This document shows positions 9,142-18,600 of a stretch of 64,000 bases of DNA, one piece after another. Numbering within the stretch: the stretch's first letter is position 1; each line of letters starts with the position of its first letter. The position numbers were made by a program, and so were the translations under genes. The notes below the pieces were generated by a model. It saw only the letters and a list, made by a program, of their open reading frames with translations. It searched no databases and was not told where the DNA came from. Source of the stretch: CAIVAT01 sp038212325 (GTDB lineage: Bacteria > Bacteroidota > Bacteroidia > Bacteroidales > FEN-979); NCBI GenBank assembly GCA_038212325.1, contig JBBQUQ010000001.1, positions 15,230 to 79,229 of the forward strand, written 5' to 3'.

Positions 9142-11679
9142 CTATTCGTAGTAATAGATGCGCTTAACCCTCCGCGAAATGCCCGTTAAAACCTCATACG
9201 GTATCGTCCCGAGTTCCTTCGCCAGGTCAGCAACAGGATGAAGGTCGCCGAAAATGACCACCTCGTCGCCTTCACGTATTTCGGTGAAATCGTGACGGGC
9301 GATGGGTGGCAGGTGACGGGTGATGTCGACCATTGTCAGGTCCATGCATATGTTCCCGATGATCGGGGCCGGTTTGCCGTGCACATAAAGGCACCCCCTG
9401 CCGTTTCCCAGCCTGCGGTTCAGCCCGTCGGCGTAGCCCACAGGCACAATGGCGATCACTGCATCTGTTTCGCTCCTGCCTTTCCGGTTATACCCGACGG
9501 TTTCACCTGCAGGGACATGCTTGATCTGGGTGATCACCGATTTCAGGGTGCTTACATTTCTCAGCATTTGCTGTTCTTCGGGGCTGCTGCCTACCCCGTA
9601 CAAGCCGATCCCAAGCCTTACCATGTCGAACTGCGCCCCGGGAAACCGGCTGATGCCGGCGGAGTTAAGGATATGAAGCAGGACGGGGTAATCCAGGATC
9701 CGGGTTATCCTGGTGCTCATTTCTTTAAAAAGCCTGACCTGCCGGTGTGTGAAGTCATCTTCTTCCGGATCTTCGCTGGCTGCCAGGTGTGAAAACACCG
9801 ATTGAACCCTCAGGCCAGGATTCAGCTTCAGTCGTTCAATCAGTGGTTCAAGTTCATCCCGGGTAAATCCCAGGCGGTGCATGCCTGTATCAAGCTTGAT
9901 ATGGACCCGCACCTCCTGCTGGATGGAGGTCTGGTTGCGTTCAATGGCTTTCTCAAGAAGATGGAGAATGTGCAGGTTGTAAATCTCCGGCTCCAGGTTG
10001 TATTTCAACAGGGTGTCGAGGCTCTGCTGCTCGGGGCTCATCACCATAATGGGCAGGTGAATCGCGGCCTTTCGCAACTCCACCCCTTCATCGGCATAAG
10101 CCACGGCCAGGTAATCGACACGGTGAAACTGCAGCAGGTTGGCAATTTCAAAGCTGCCGCTGCCGTAGGAAAATGCTTTGACCATCGCCATGGTTTTCGT
10201 GCCGGGGTGCAGTCCTGCCCTGAAATGGTTCAGGTTGTGGATCAGCGCATCCAGGTTGATCTCCATCACCGTTTCATGGGCTTTTTGCTGCAAGGCCTGG
10301 CTGATTTTTTCAAACTCGAACAGGCGCGCACCTTTCAGCAGGATGATCTCATTTTGAAACGAGGAAACAGGGAAATGCTCCAGGAATTCATCGGTGGTCG
10401 TAAAAAAATCACTTTGCATGGTGAATGTACCGGCGTGTTTCATAAGGTCGCGGCCGATGCCGATGATGCGGCTGATGTTTCGGGATGCCAGCATCGAGGC
10501 TACCTCCCGGTACAATTCAGCCTTGTCGCGCCCTGTTTGAAGAATATCCGACAGGATGACTGTTTTTTTGTGCTGCTGGTTCTGCTGGTTCAGAAAATCG
10601 AGGGCGATGCTGAACGAATTGATGTCGGAATTGTAGCTGTCGTTGATCAGGGAACAGTGATTGATGGCCTCTTTGAGCTCGAGGCGCATGGCGATCGGAG
10701 CCAGGGAGGAATAGCGTGACAGGTGACGCGTGATGCGTGACATGCCTCCAAGGACAATATCGGTGGCGATGCAGTGAATGGAATTTTCTATCGAGGCCTC
10801 ATCGGTAAAGGGGATGGTTACTTTAAAAGTTTCCGACCGCGACTCTCCGTGAATATGGGTTTGAGTCATTTCTTTTGTGACCCTGAAAATTTTCAGGTCG
10901 GCTTCGTGATGCCGGCTCCAGGTGAATGTTTCCAGGTGTTTAAAGGCCGGGTCTGCCTTCAAACACTCTTTAATCAGCGAATAATCAGAACAGTAAACCA
11001 GGGTTTTTGCATTTGTGAACAGTTTCAGCTTTTCATTGACCTTCAGGCGCTGGCTATCAAAATACTCATCATGGGCATGACCGATGTTGGTGAAAATGCC
11101 GATCGTGGGGCTGATGATGGGTGCAATGCGCACCATTTCGCCCGGGCAGGATATGCCTGCTTCAAAGATGGCCAGGTTGTGGCCCGGCGCCATCTTCCAC
11201 ACCGAAAGCGGAACACCGGTCTGCGAATTATAGCTTTTGGGGCTGCGAATGATCCGGTAGTCGCCGCTCATCAGTTGAAAGAGCCACTCCTTGACAATGG
11301 TTTTGCCGTTGCTGCCGGTGATCCCAATAACGGGAATGGCGAACCGGCTCCGGTGGAATGCGCCAAGGGTTTGCAAGGCTGAGAGGGTGTCGGGGACAAG
11401 GATGAACGTTGCCAGGGGAAAAAGGCGGGCAGGCTGAAGGGCTGACGGGCAGACTGAAACCAGAAATGTTCGTACTCCCTTTTCATAGAGTTCGTCAATA
11501 TATTTATGCCCGTCGTTGCGATCGGAAACCAGGGCAACAAAGAGGCAATTTTCGGGGTGGATGAGCCGCCGGCTGTCGATCAGCAGGTCGACGATTACAG
11601 GATCATCGCTGCCTGCGGAATAAACAGTACCGCCGCATATGGAGGCAATTTTCGAGACCGTGATGGCCTGGTCTGTCAT
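9142..11679 (-). CDS. murF-alr: bifunctional UDP-MurNAc-tripeptide D-Ala-D-Ala ligase / alanine racemase fusion
   Basis: 845 residues. The N-terminal half is MurF: substrate domain, then ATP-binding GITGSNGKT (Lys126, Thr127), then the Mur ligase C-terminal domain to about residue 455. The C-terminal half is a fold-III PLP alanine racemase: PLP lysine in MVKAFSYGSGS (Lys501), KLDTGMHRLGF, GIGLYGV and the GYADG active-site segment. The fusion makes D-Ala and adds D-Ala-D-Ala to the peptidoglycan precursor, and is well known in Bacteroidota. Its ATG overlaps the pdxA stop by 4 bp (ATGA). Two stretches look repeat-derived: SRITRHLSR (10717-10742) and the extra segment SALQPARLFP near residues 79-88. 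Confidence 0.95.
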   Translation of the reverse strand: MTDQAITVSKIASICGGTVYSAGSDDPVIVDLLIDSRRLIHPENCLFVALVSDRNDGHKYIDELYEKGVRTFLVSVCPSALQPARLFPLATFILVPDTLSALQTLGAFHRSRFAIPVIGITGSNGKTIVKEWLFQLMSGDYRIIRSPKSYNSQTGVPLSVWKMAPGHNLAIFEAGISCPGEMVRIAPIISPTIGIFTNIGHAHDEYFDSQRLKVNEKLKLFTNAKTLVYCSDYSLIKECLKADPAFKHLETFTWSRHHEADLKIFRVTKEMTQTHIHGESRSETFKVTIPFTDEASIENSIHCIATDIVLGGMSRITRHLSRYSSLAPIAMRLELKEAINHCSLINDSYNSDINSFSIALDFLNQQNQQHKKTVILSDILQTGRDKAELYREVASMLASRNISRIIGIGRDLMKHAGTFTMQSDFFTTTDEFLEHFPVSSFQNEIILLKGARLFEFEKISQALQQKAHETVMEINLDALIHNLNHFRAGLHPGTKTMAMVKAFSYGSGSFEIANLLQFHRVDYLAVAYADEGVELRKAAIHLPIMVMSPEQQSLDTLLKYNLEPEIYNLHILHLLEKAIERNQTSIQQEVRVHIKLDTGMHRLGFTRDELEPLIERLKLNPGLRVQSVFSHLAASEDPEEDDFTHRQVRLFKEMSTRITRILDYPVLLHILNSAGISRFPGAQFDMVRLGIGLYGVGSSPEEQQMLRNVSTLKSVITQIKHVPAGETVGYNRKGRSETDAVIAIVPVGYADGLNRRLGNGRGCLYVHGKPAPIIGNICMDLTMVDITRHLPPIARHDFTEIREGDEVVIFGDLHPVADLAKELGTIPYEVLTGISRRVKRIYYYE

Positions 11680-12755
11680 GAACGGCTGTTATCGGGTTGG
11701 GCTCCTGCAGACCCTAATTGATTTGCATGGAGTTCGTCGTATTCAAGGCGGTGCATGAAAATATCGCCGGCCATGTATAAGGCATTCCGGAACGCTTCGG
11801 GCGAGGCTTCGTTTTTTCCTGCCAGATCATACGCAGTGCCATGTGCAGGCGAAGTGCGGATAACAGGCAGCCCGGCAGTGAAATTCACGCCTTCGTCGAA
11901 CGACATCAGCTTAAACGGCAGCATGCCCTGGTCGTGGTACATGGCCAGGATGCCATCAAAAGTCCTGAAACCCGTCGCTCCGAAAAATCCGTCGGCCGGG
12001 TATGGCCCGAAAGCAAGGATGTTCTGGCTATAGGCCTTTTCAATTGCCGGGATAATGATTGTTTTCTCCTCATTCCCGATTAACCCGTCGTCGCCGGCAT
12101 GCGGATTCAGCGACAGAACGGCGATCCGAGGCTTGACAATCCCGAAATCACGCATAAGCGATTGGTTCATCACCTGGATCTTGCTGAGGATCAATTGCTC
12201 GGTGAGTACCTCTTTGACCTTGCTCAATGGGATATGCCCGGTTACCACCCCGATACGCAGCACATTGTTGATCATCAGCATGAGGTAGCTGTCTGACTTG
12301 AATTTCTGTGCAAAGTACTCGGTATGGCCCGGGAAGTCGAATCCGGGTGCCTGGATATTCTTTTTATTAATGGGAGCAGTTACAACTACATCTATCAGGT
12401 TTTTCTGTAAATCTTCACAGGCAGTTTCAAGGGAAAGCAGGGCCAGTTCTCCTGCGACCGGGGTCGATTTCCCGAGATCCATTTTTATCTCCTCATCATG
12501 TATATTCACAAGGTTTGGCCTCCGCGGGTGAGCCTGGTCGGCCTTTTTGACAATGTTAAAATTAAAATCATTGATATTCAAAACTTTTCTGTGGTAGGAG
12601 GCAACCTTCGACGAACCATAAACCATGATGGTGTACAATTCCATCAGCCGTTGATCCTGCAATGTTTTAATAATAACCTCGTAACCAATGCCATTCACAT
12701 CGCCATGGGTAATCCCGATGCGCACACGCCTTTCTTTATCAACAGGTTGTTCCAT
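11676..12755 (-). CDS. pdxA: 4-hydroxythreonine-4-phosphate dehydrogenase
   Basis: 359 residues, slightly longer than the usual 330. PdxA oxidises 4-phosphohydroxy-L-threonine in DXP-dependent pyridoxal phosphate synthesis. Family landmarks: an N-terminal GITHGDVNGIGYE; metal-ligand histidines in PGHTEYF, NPHAGDDG and MYHDQGMLPFK; and RTSPAHGTAYD near the C-terminus. It is transcribed with murF-alr (4-bp ATGA overlap). The link is sensible because alanine racemase needs PLP. A Bacteroidota -7 element lies 18 bp upstream of the ATG on the minus strand, so this gene probably heads the operon. Confidence 0.96.
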   Translation of the reverse strand: MEQPVDKERRVRIGITHGDVNGIGYEVIIKTLQDQRLMELYTIMVYGSSKVASYHRKVLNINDFNFNIVKKADQAHPRRPNLVNIHDEEIKMDLGKSTPVAGELALLSLETACEDLQKNLIDVVVTAPINKKNIQAPGFDFPGHTEYFAQKFKSDSYLMLMINNVLRIGVVTGHIPLSKVKEVLTEQLILSKIQVMNQSLMRDFGIVKPRIAVLSLNPHAGDDGLIGNEEKTIIIPAIEKAYSQNILAFGPYPADGFFGATGFRTFDGILAMYHDQGMLPFKLMSFDEGVNFTAGLPVIRTSPAHGTAYDLAGKNEASPEAFRNALYMAGDIFMHRLEYDELHANQLGSAGAQPDNSRS

Positions 12756-12772
12756 ATGTTACAATTGGGGTG

Positions 12773-12780
12773 CAAATATA
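12773..12780 (-). promoter_or_regulatory. -7 element TATATTTG upstream of pdxA
   Basis: Plus-strand CAAATATA is TATATTTG on the minus strand, matching the Bacteroidota TAnnTTTG consensus and ending 18 bp before the pdxA ATG. No well-spaced -33 TTG is seen; that area is occupied by the 8-bp repeat. Confidence 0.5.
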
Positions 12781-12789
12781 TTTAAAAAA

Positions 12790-12822
12790 AATGGCGAAAT
12801 GGTCAAATGGCGAAATGGCGAA
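12790..12822. repeat. dispersed 8-bp repeat AAATGGCG, about 4 units
   Basis: Units AAATGGCG, AAATGGTC, AAATGGCG, AAATGGCG. The array covers the stop codon and last residues (RHFAI) of the leucyl aminopeptidase on the minus strand and lies between that gene and the pdxA promoter. Confidence 0.88.
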
Positions 12823-14275
12823 AAACAAAATCAAACAACAACCTCACCCCGAACCCGGTGCCGCCCTGCCCGCGGTAGGAATCGTGTTTTTCAAGGAATG
12901 CCGGCCCGGCAATGTCGAGATGGATATAGGGATAGTCTGTGAATTTCTCCAGGAATTTGCCGGCGGTGATCATCCCGGCTTCCGGGGGCCCCAGGTTTTT
13001 CAGGTCGGCCAGCTCCGATTTGATCTGCTCGCCATATTCGCTCCACATGGGGAATTCTGCCAGACGTTCATAGACATCGCATCCTGAAATTTTTAATTTT
13101 TCGATTTCCGCTGTGGCATTCACCTGCATGGCCACAGCCCCGAACTTTCCAATGGCGCGCACGGCTGCACCGGTGAGCGTAGCCAGGTCGATTACCAGCG
13201 CCGGGTCATACTTTTTTGCATAGCTCAGGGCATCTGCCAGGATCAGCCTTCCTTCGGCGTCGGTATTCAGTACCTCCACGGTCATGCCATTGTGCATGGT
13301 GATGATATCGCCCGAAACCAGGGCTTTCACCCCCGGGCGGTTATCGGTTGCCGGCATGAGGCCCACCACGTGAACCGGCAGCTTCGCCATCGCGATGGCG
13401 TAAACTGCGCAGGCAACTGCAGCAGCCCCCGACATGTCGTCTTTCATGTTCAGCATCGAATCGCCCGGTTTGAGATTCATCCCGCCCGTATCGTACACAA
13501 CCCCCTTGCCTACGAATACAACCGGTTTTTTGTTTTTCGCATTGGCAGGTTTCCATTCCATCACGGTAAAAGTGGGCGGCTCATGGCTGCCCTGGTTTAC
13601 GCCAAGCAATCCGCCCATCTTAAGCGCTGCAATCTTCTGCTTGTTCAGAACCTCGGCATCTGCACCCGATTCCCTGGCCATCTGTTCCACCTCCCTGGCG
13701 AAGATGGCTGCTGTAAGATGTGAATTGGGTTCGTTGATGAGATCGCGGCAGCGGGCGACGGCGTGGAGAAGAATGTTAAGCCGCGTGACGCGTGACGCGT
13801 GACGCGCGACAGGTTTTAAGCCGGCATCCTCTTCCAGTGCTTTGGAGTAGATTTCGATCTCCGAAAGGGTATTTAAGTTATCCTTCTCGCTTTTATGTTT
13901 CAGGAACTGGTACGACCCAAGTGCAAGGCCTTCGGTGAATGCAATTACTTCATCTCCCATCCCTTCTGCATCAAACACAGCAACACGGCTGGCTTTCTGC
14001 GCGTTGAGAAATCCGGCGACCTTATCTCCTGCCTTACGCGAAGCCTCCAGCCGTTTCGACCCCTCTTTTTCGTCCCTTACATAATAGACATATACCCAGT
14101 AGGTTAACCGGTTAAACCCTGTCAAATCCTGTTTTAGGGTCTCGACCTGCTGCTTAAGGTAGTTCTTTTCTGCCGCATTGAGAATGCCTGCCGGCAATTT
14201 TGAGAGCTTTGACACAATTACAGCCAGGTGGCCGAGTTCCTGCTCTTTATGGGTGAGGGTGATGGATGGGATCAT
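12803..14275 (-). CDS. pepA: M17 family leucyl aminopeptidase
   Basis: About 490 residues from the preferred ATG 14275; the open frame runs 45 bp further but MIPSITL begins the recognisable protein and suits the promoter. M17 enzymes are cytoplasmic hexameric dimetal aminopeptidases. Active-site motifs: VGKGVVYDTGG (metal and catalytic Lys), KDDMSGAAAV, and the signature NTDAEGRLILADAL with its Asp/Glu ligands and Arg. Two repeat insertions are visible. A 7-bp CGCGTGA array encodes ARHASRVTRL in the linker between the N-terminal and catalytic domains (residues about 155-165). The C-terminal residues after GVRLLFDF come from the 8-bp repeat. Both are in frame and leave the motifs intact, so the enzyme is probably active. 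Confidence 0.93.
   Translation of the reverse strand: MIPSITLTHKEQELGHLAVIVSKLSKLPAGILNAAEKNYLKQQVETLKQDLTGFNRLTYWVYVYYVRDEKEGSKRLEASRKAGDKVAGFLNAQKASRVAVFDAEGMGDEVIAFTEGLALGSYQFLKHKSEKDNLNTLSEIEIYSKALEEDAGLKPVARHASRVTRLNILLHAVARCRDLINEPNSHLTAAIFAREVEQMARESGADAEVLNKQKIAALKMGGLLGVNQGSHEPPTFTVMEWKPANAKNKKPVVFVGKGVVYDTGGMNLKPGDSMLNMKDDMSGAAAVACAVYAIAMAKLPVHVVGLMPATDNRPGVKALVSGDIITMHNGMTVEVLNTDAEGRLILADALSYAKKYDPALVIDLATLTGAAVRAIGKFGAVAMQVNATAEIEKLKISGCDVYERLAEFPMWSEYGEQIKSELADLKNLGPPEAGMITAGKFLEKFTDYPYIHLDIAGPAFLEKHDSYRGQGGTGFGVRLLFDFVFRHFAI
13783..13811. repeat. 7-bp tandem repeat CGCGTGA inside pepA
   Basis: Four consecutive units (three CGCGTGA and one CGCGCGA) lie inside the M17 aminopeptidase reading frame without breaking it. 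A related but diverged stretch (GTGACGCGTGATGCGTGAC) lies in murF-alr at about 10717-10742. Confidence 0.85.
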
Positions 14276-14308
14276 GTTTTTAAGTACTTTTGAAGCGGAT
14301 TTGAAATA

Positions 14309-14316
14309 CAAAATTA
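14309..14316 (-). promoter_or_regulatory. -7 element TAATTTTG upstream of pepA
   Basis: Plus-strand CAAAATTA gives TAATTTTG on the minus strand, fitting TAnnTTTG, about 33 bp before the chosen ATG (14275). A second identical copy is at 14318-14325. Transcription from here would exclude most of the upstream extension of the reading frame. Confidence 0.45.
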
Positions 14317-14381
14317 ACAAAATTACCCGTGGGCGATTTGTTTAAGTTCAAATCCAAAATGCAACATGCAAAAATGAAATA

Positions 14382-15461
14382 ATGACGACAGCAAACCTTA
14401 TATATAAATCACTACAATCTGAATTCCTGACCATCGAAGAGGGCAAATTCCTTTACGAAACCCTTCCGCTGGCCGACTTGATGCTGATAGGCAATGAACT
14501 GCGAAAAAAACTACATCCTGAAGGCACAGTTTCCTGGATCATCGACCGCAATGTAAACATCACCAATGTCTGCATCTCCGGGTGCAAATTCTGTAATTTC
14601 TACCGCACCTCAGGCAGCAGAGATGCTTACATCACCTCAATTCCTGAATACTGCAACAAGATCGAGGAGATGAAGCGGTTGGGAGGCAGTCAGTTACTGC
14701 TCCAGGGCGGGTTGCATCCCAAATTGAGCCTCGATTTTTACGAAAATCTGTTTGCCGACCTCAAAAGCAGGTATCCCGAGGTGCGGCTGCATGCCCTTGG
14801 GCCCCCTGAAATTGCATGGCTGGCGAAAAAGGAGAACCTCTCATTTAAAACTGTCCTGGAACGGCTTGTCGCCGCAGGTCTCGACAGTTTGCCAGGGGCC
14901 GGAGCGGAAATACTGGCCAACAGGGTGCGAAAAGTACTATCCCCGGCCAAATGTTCGAAGCAGTCATGGCTCGACGTAATGCGGGCAGCCCATGAACTGA
15001 ACCTGACCACCTCGGCAACCATGATGTTCGGGCATATCGAAACCATCGAAGAGCGGTTTGAACACCTGTGCGCGCTTCGTGAACTTCAATCGCAGAAACC
15101 TGATGGAAACAAGGGTTTCCTGTCGTTCATCCCCTGGCCTTTCCAGGATGACAGGACCGTGCTGAAGGAAAAATCAGGGGTCGTTAACAAGGTTACGCCC
15201 GAAGAATATATCCGCATGATCGCCATCAGCCGGATTATGCTGCCCAACATCCCGAACATCCAGGCTTCGTGGCTCACGGTTGGGAAAGATACTGCCCAGC
15301 TGTGCCTCCATGCCGGCGCCAATGATTTTGGCAGCATCATGATCGAGGAAAATGTTGTGAGTGTTGCCGGCGCCAACCACAAATTTGACGCGGCAGGCAT
15401 CCAGAAGGCTATCAGGGATGCAGGATTCGAGCCACGGCTGAGGGACCAGGACTTTAACTGA
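14382..15461 (+). CDS. mqnC: cyclic dehypoxanthinyl futalosine synthase (radical SAM)
   Basis: 359 residues, normal family length. The radical-SAM cluster motif CISGCKFCNFYR supplies Cys64, Cys68 and Cys71. The family-typical DRNVNITNVC before it, LGPPEI, and SLPGAGAEILANRVR with SPAKCS separate MqnC from MqnE. It catalyses cyclisation of dehypoxanthine futalosine in the futalosine route to menaquinone. It stands alone on the plus strand, divergent from pepA; no other mqn gene is in the window. A -7-like TACTTTTG is at 14285-14292, about 90 bp upstream. Confidence 0.93.
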   Translation: MTTANLIYKSLQSEFLTIEEGKFLYETLPLADLMLIGNELRKKLHPEGTVSWIIDRNVNITNVCISGCKFCNFYRTSGSRDAYITSIPEYCNKIEEMKRLGGSQLLLQGGLHPKLSLDFYENLFADLKSRYPEVRLHALGPPEIAWLAKKENLSFKTVLERLVAAGLDSLPGAGAEILANRVRKVLSPAKCSKQSWLDVMRAAHELNLTTSATMMFGHIETIEERFEHLCALRELQSQKPDGNKGFLSFIPWPFQDDRTVLKEKSGVVNKVTPEEYIRMIAISRIMLPNIPNIQASWLTVGKDTAQLCLHAGANDFGSIMIEENVVSVAGANHKFDAAGIQKAIRDAGFEPRLRDQDFN

Positions 15462-15580
15462 GAAAATTCGCCCGGCCTCTGCCGTGCGAGATCACGGGGT
15501 TTTAAAACACGGCCACGTTTTTTTTCCGTTTTAAGGCGGAAATATATCCCGTAAAATCCGGAAATATCTCTTCCCTGTGT

Positions 15581-15613
15581 TTTGTCCGGATCGGGTGAAG
15601 TGATATACTTTTG
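15581..15613 (+). promoter_or_regulatory. Bacteroidota promoter for the secreted protease gene
   Basis: TTTG (15581-15584) and TACTTTTG (15606-15613) are separated by 21 bp, matching -33 TTTG / -7 TAnnTTTG. This predicts a leader of about 55 nt before the ATG at 15676. The rest of 15462-15675 shows no gene. Confidence 0.72.
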
Positions 15614-15675
15614 TTTGGTTTAGATATGCCAGGTATCAGCCGGCGATTAATTACATAATATATAAACCAAACAAA

Positions 15676-18600
15676 ATGAAAAAAAATTACTTATTATCTC
15701 TTCCCATAATTGCGGTTTTATTGCTGGGACAATTGTTATTTTTCCAGCATACAGCCTATTCCCAAGCCACTGAACCAGTTTCTATCGGGACTGAGAGCCA
15801 TGTGGTAAATTTTGATAACGCCCTGCATCAAAAACCAGTGCAGCATCACTTAACCAGAGCCCTCACTCCGCAGGAAATGCATGTTCTGGGCGAGTTAACC
15901 CCTGCAGAAAGAACCTTGATCGAGGGATACGTTGAACCACTCGCTGTAGGTGTTGTGCGTGATCTGAAAGAACCCATCCGGTTTTCCCTGAGCGAAATTA
16001 ACATACCAGCCCAGGGCGAAGTATCGGTTTCCGGTGGCAGACTTGCAAGGATCAACGAAGATACCATCGTCTGGACGACCTGTATCAAGTCGGCAAAGGC
16101 AGATGAACTCCGGATCTTTTTCTCAGAAGGCAATTTTCCGGATGGCGTAAAAGTAAATTTCTTCAGCAAAGATGGCTATGCATTTAACCAGTTTGACCTG
16201 AGGGGAATGCTGAAAGAGGATGGTTTTTACACTACCACAACCTTTGCCGATTATGTTTTTATGGAAGTAGTGATCCCGGTCAGGTTGATCACGGAGAATT
16301 TGTATTTTGTCGTACCAAAGGTGGTCCACTCCGACAGCCGATACATGCCTGACGCTCCTCTTGACTGCTATCAGGATGTAAATTGTTCTTATGCAAATGG
16401 TTATGGCGATATTGGTTCCTTGAAAGCGAGTACAGCCAAACTATCGTTCGTCGTTAGCGGCGTAAACTATATTTGTTCGGGCGGCCTGCTGAATGATGCA
16501 AGAGGTATTGATTGGCAGCCATTTTTATTAACAGCCAACCATTGTTTCAGCTCACAGGCTTCGGCAACCTCGCTCGAAGCCCGTTTCGACCTTTTCTCCA
16601 CCTCATGCAATGGGGGAACCAACCCAAATGTAGTCCTGGTCAACGGGTCGAGCCTTATTGCAACCAATAGTGGAAGTGATTTTACAATGGTGCTTCTTAA
16701 CCAATTTCCTTCAGGATACAGAGCCTTTTTGGGATGGACAACGGGTGCCGTGGCAGACAATGAAACGATGCATTCGGTAAACCATCCTGCCGGGATGCCA
16801 CAGAAATATGTACGGGTGGCGAACGATTACTCTCCGGCATACAACTGCACAGGTTTCAGCACCTCAAATTTTCACTATACCAATGTGCTCGGCGGTCAAA
16901 CCACCGGAGGCAGCTCAGGCGGGCTGATCGTCAATTCCGGTGGAGGGGTGGTCGGTCAGTTATACGGCACTTGCCATGGGACAACCTGGGGCGAATGTAA
17001 TTATGGATCCTTTAATAACATGTGGGGCCGGTTCAATGTATCGTATAACAACAACAACTTACAATACTGGCTGAATGGTGGCGGGTCAAGCGTTTACATG
17101 TCAACCTCCACTTCATCGCTCTCCTACGCGACACTCAACGTGGGTTCTTACCAGGATTTGACCGTAACCGTTTATAATGACGGATATATTCCATACTATT
17201 TGAACCTCGAAGCAGGAAATGCATACATTTCCGGTGCCGATGCGAGCCAGTTTTCCATCATAGGCACTTCGTACCTTTATCTGTCGCCGAGCACATCGGG
17301 CACTTTCACCGTGCGCTTTGCACCAACCTCTTCCGGTGCAAAATCGGCGTCATTGAATATACCCCACAACGCAAATAACATTGTCAGCCCGAAAGTGATC
17401 TCACTTTCCGGCGCCGCAGAACCATGTTCAAATATCATTTCACTCGGAACCGGCGGGACGGCCAATGCAAAGACTTATTCTAAAAGCGGATCAGGCATAT
17501 GGTATACAACTTTTTCACCGTGCGGCAGTTGGTCTTGTCCGGGCAATGAGCAAATTTACAGTTTTACAGCTCCGTACACGGGTTACTACAGCATTGCAGT
17601 CTCTGCATCAAATTCGCACTGGATCGACTATATGTGGAAAACAAGCTGCGACGGAGGTGTATGGACCTGCATAGATGATGCTTATTATCCAGGCACCTAT
17701 GGTTCCATTTACTGGACTGCCGGCAGCACCTATTATATCCTGGCGGATGCTGAATCGACCGCTCTTACCACGCAAACGTTCTACGTCTTCCTGAACCCTT
17801 GCCTGAACACTGTTTCCATCGGCGGAACCGGACCTGATTACAGCCAGACCTATAACGGGGGCGGAACCGGGGGATGGAATTCAAATATTGCAGGCCCCTG
17901 CAGTTGGCTCTGTCCCGGAGTTGAGAGTGTGTACAGTTTTGTAGCACCTTATACCGGATATTATAGTCTGAATGTTTCCAGCACGACAGAATACTATGTT
18001 GACTACGCATGGAGTACCTCGTGTGGATCAACCGGATGGAACTGTATCCAGGATGTTTTGAGCCCCGGCAATTACGGCAACATGTTCTGGACGGCCGGTA
18101 CAACCTACTACATCCTGCTTGATGATGAAAATGGAGTTGTAGGGCCGCAAACATTTTATATAAACGAACCAAACCCCTGTCAGGGCATCATCTCCCTGGC
18201 ATGCAACCAGTCGGTTGCATTTGCAGGGGGCGGACCGGGTGTGTGGGGTTACAACCCATGTTATTCCTCGCCCGGCTTTGAACAAATCTACAGCTTCGTA
18301 GCACCCACAACGGGCCAGTACAGCATCGAGGTCAATGCCGCAGGAAGTTGGGTTGATTACCTATGGAAAGCAGGATCCTGCTCTGCCGGCGACTGGAATT
18401 GCATATCTTACGTTCAAAGCCCCGGACAATATGGCTCCATGGAATGGACTGCCGGCACCACCTATTATATCATGCTGGATGATGAAGACACATATGCCGG
18501 AATACATAGTTTCAAGATCATTTGTCCTGAGCTGTGCCATACTTGCCCGGTTTATGATTATCAGATATCTCCCAATGAAACCTGGCAGCTTTCCTCCTCA

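Noticed and set aside
9802..10719. Long plus-strand open frame (305 codons) opposite murF-alr, and similar ones at 9238-9792 and 10774-11382
   Set aside because: They lie antisense to a well-supported MurF-Alr fusion and have no recognisable domain or consistent promoter; they are shadows of a GC-rich coding strand.
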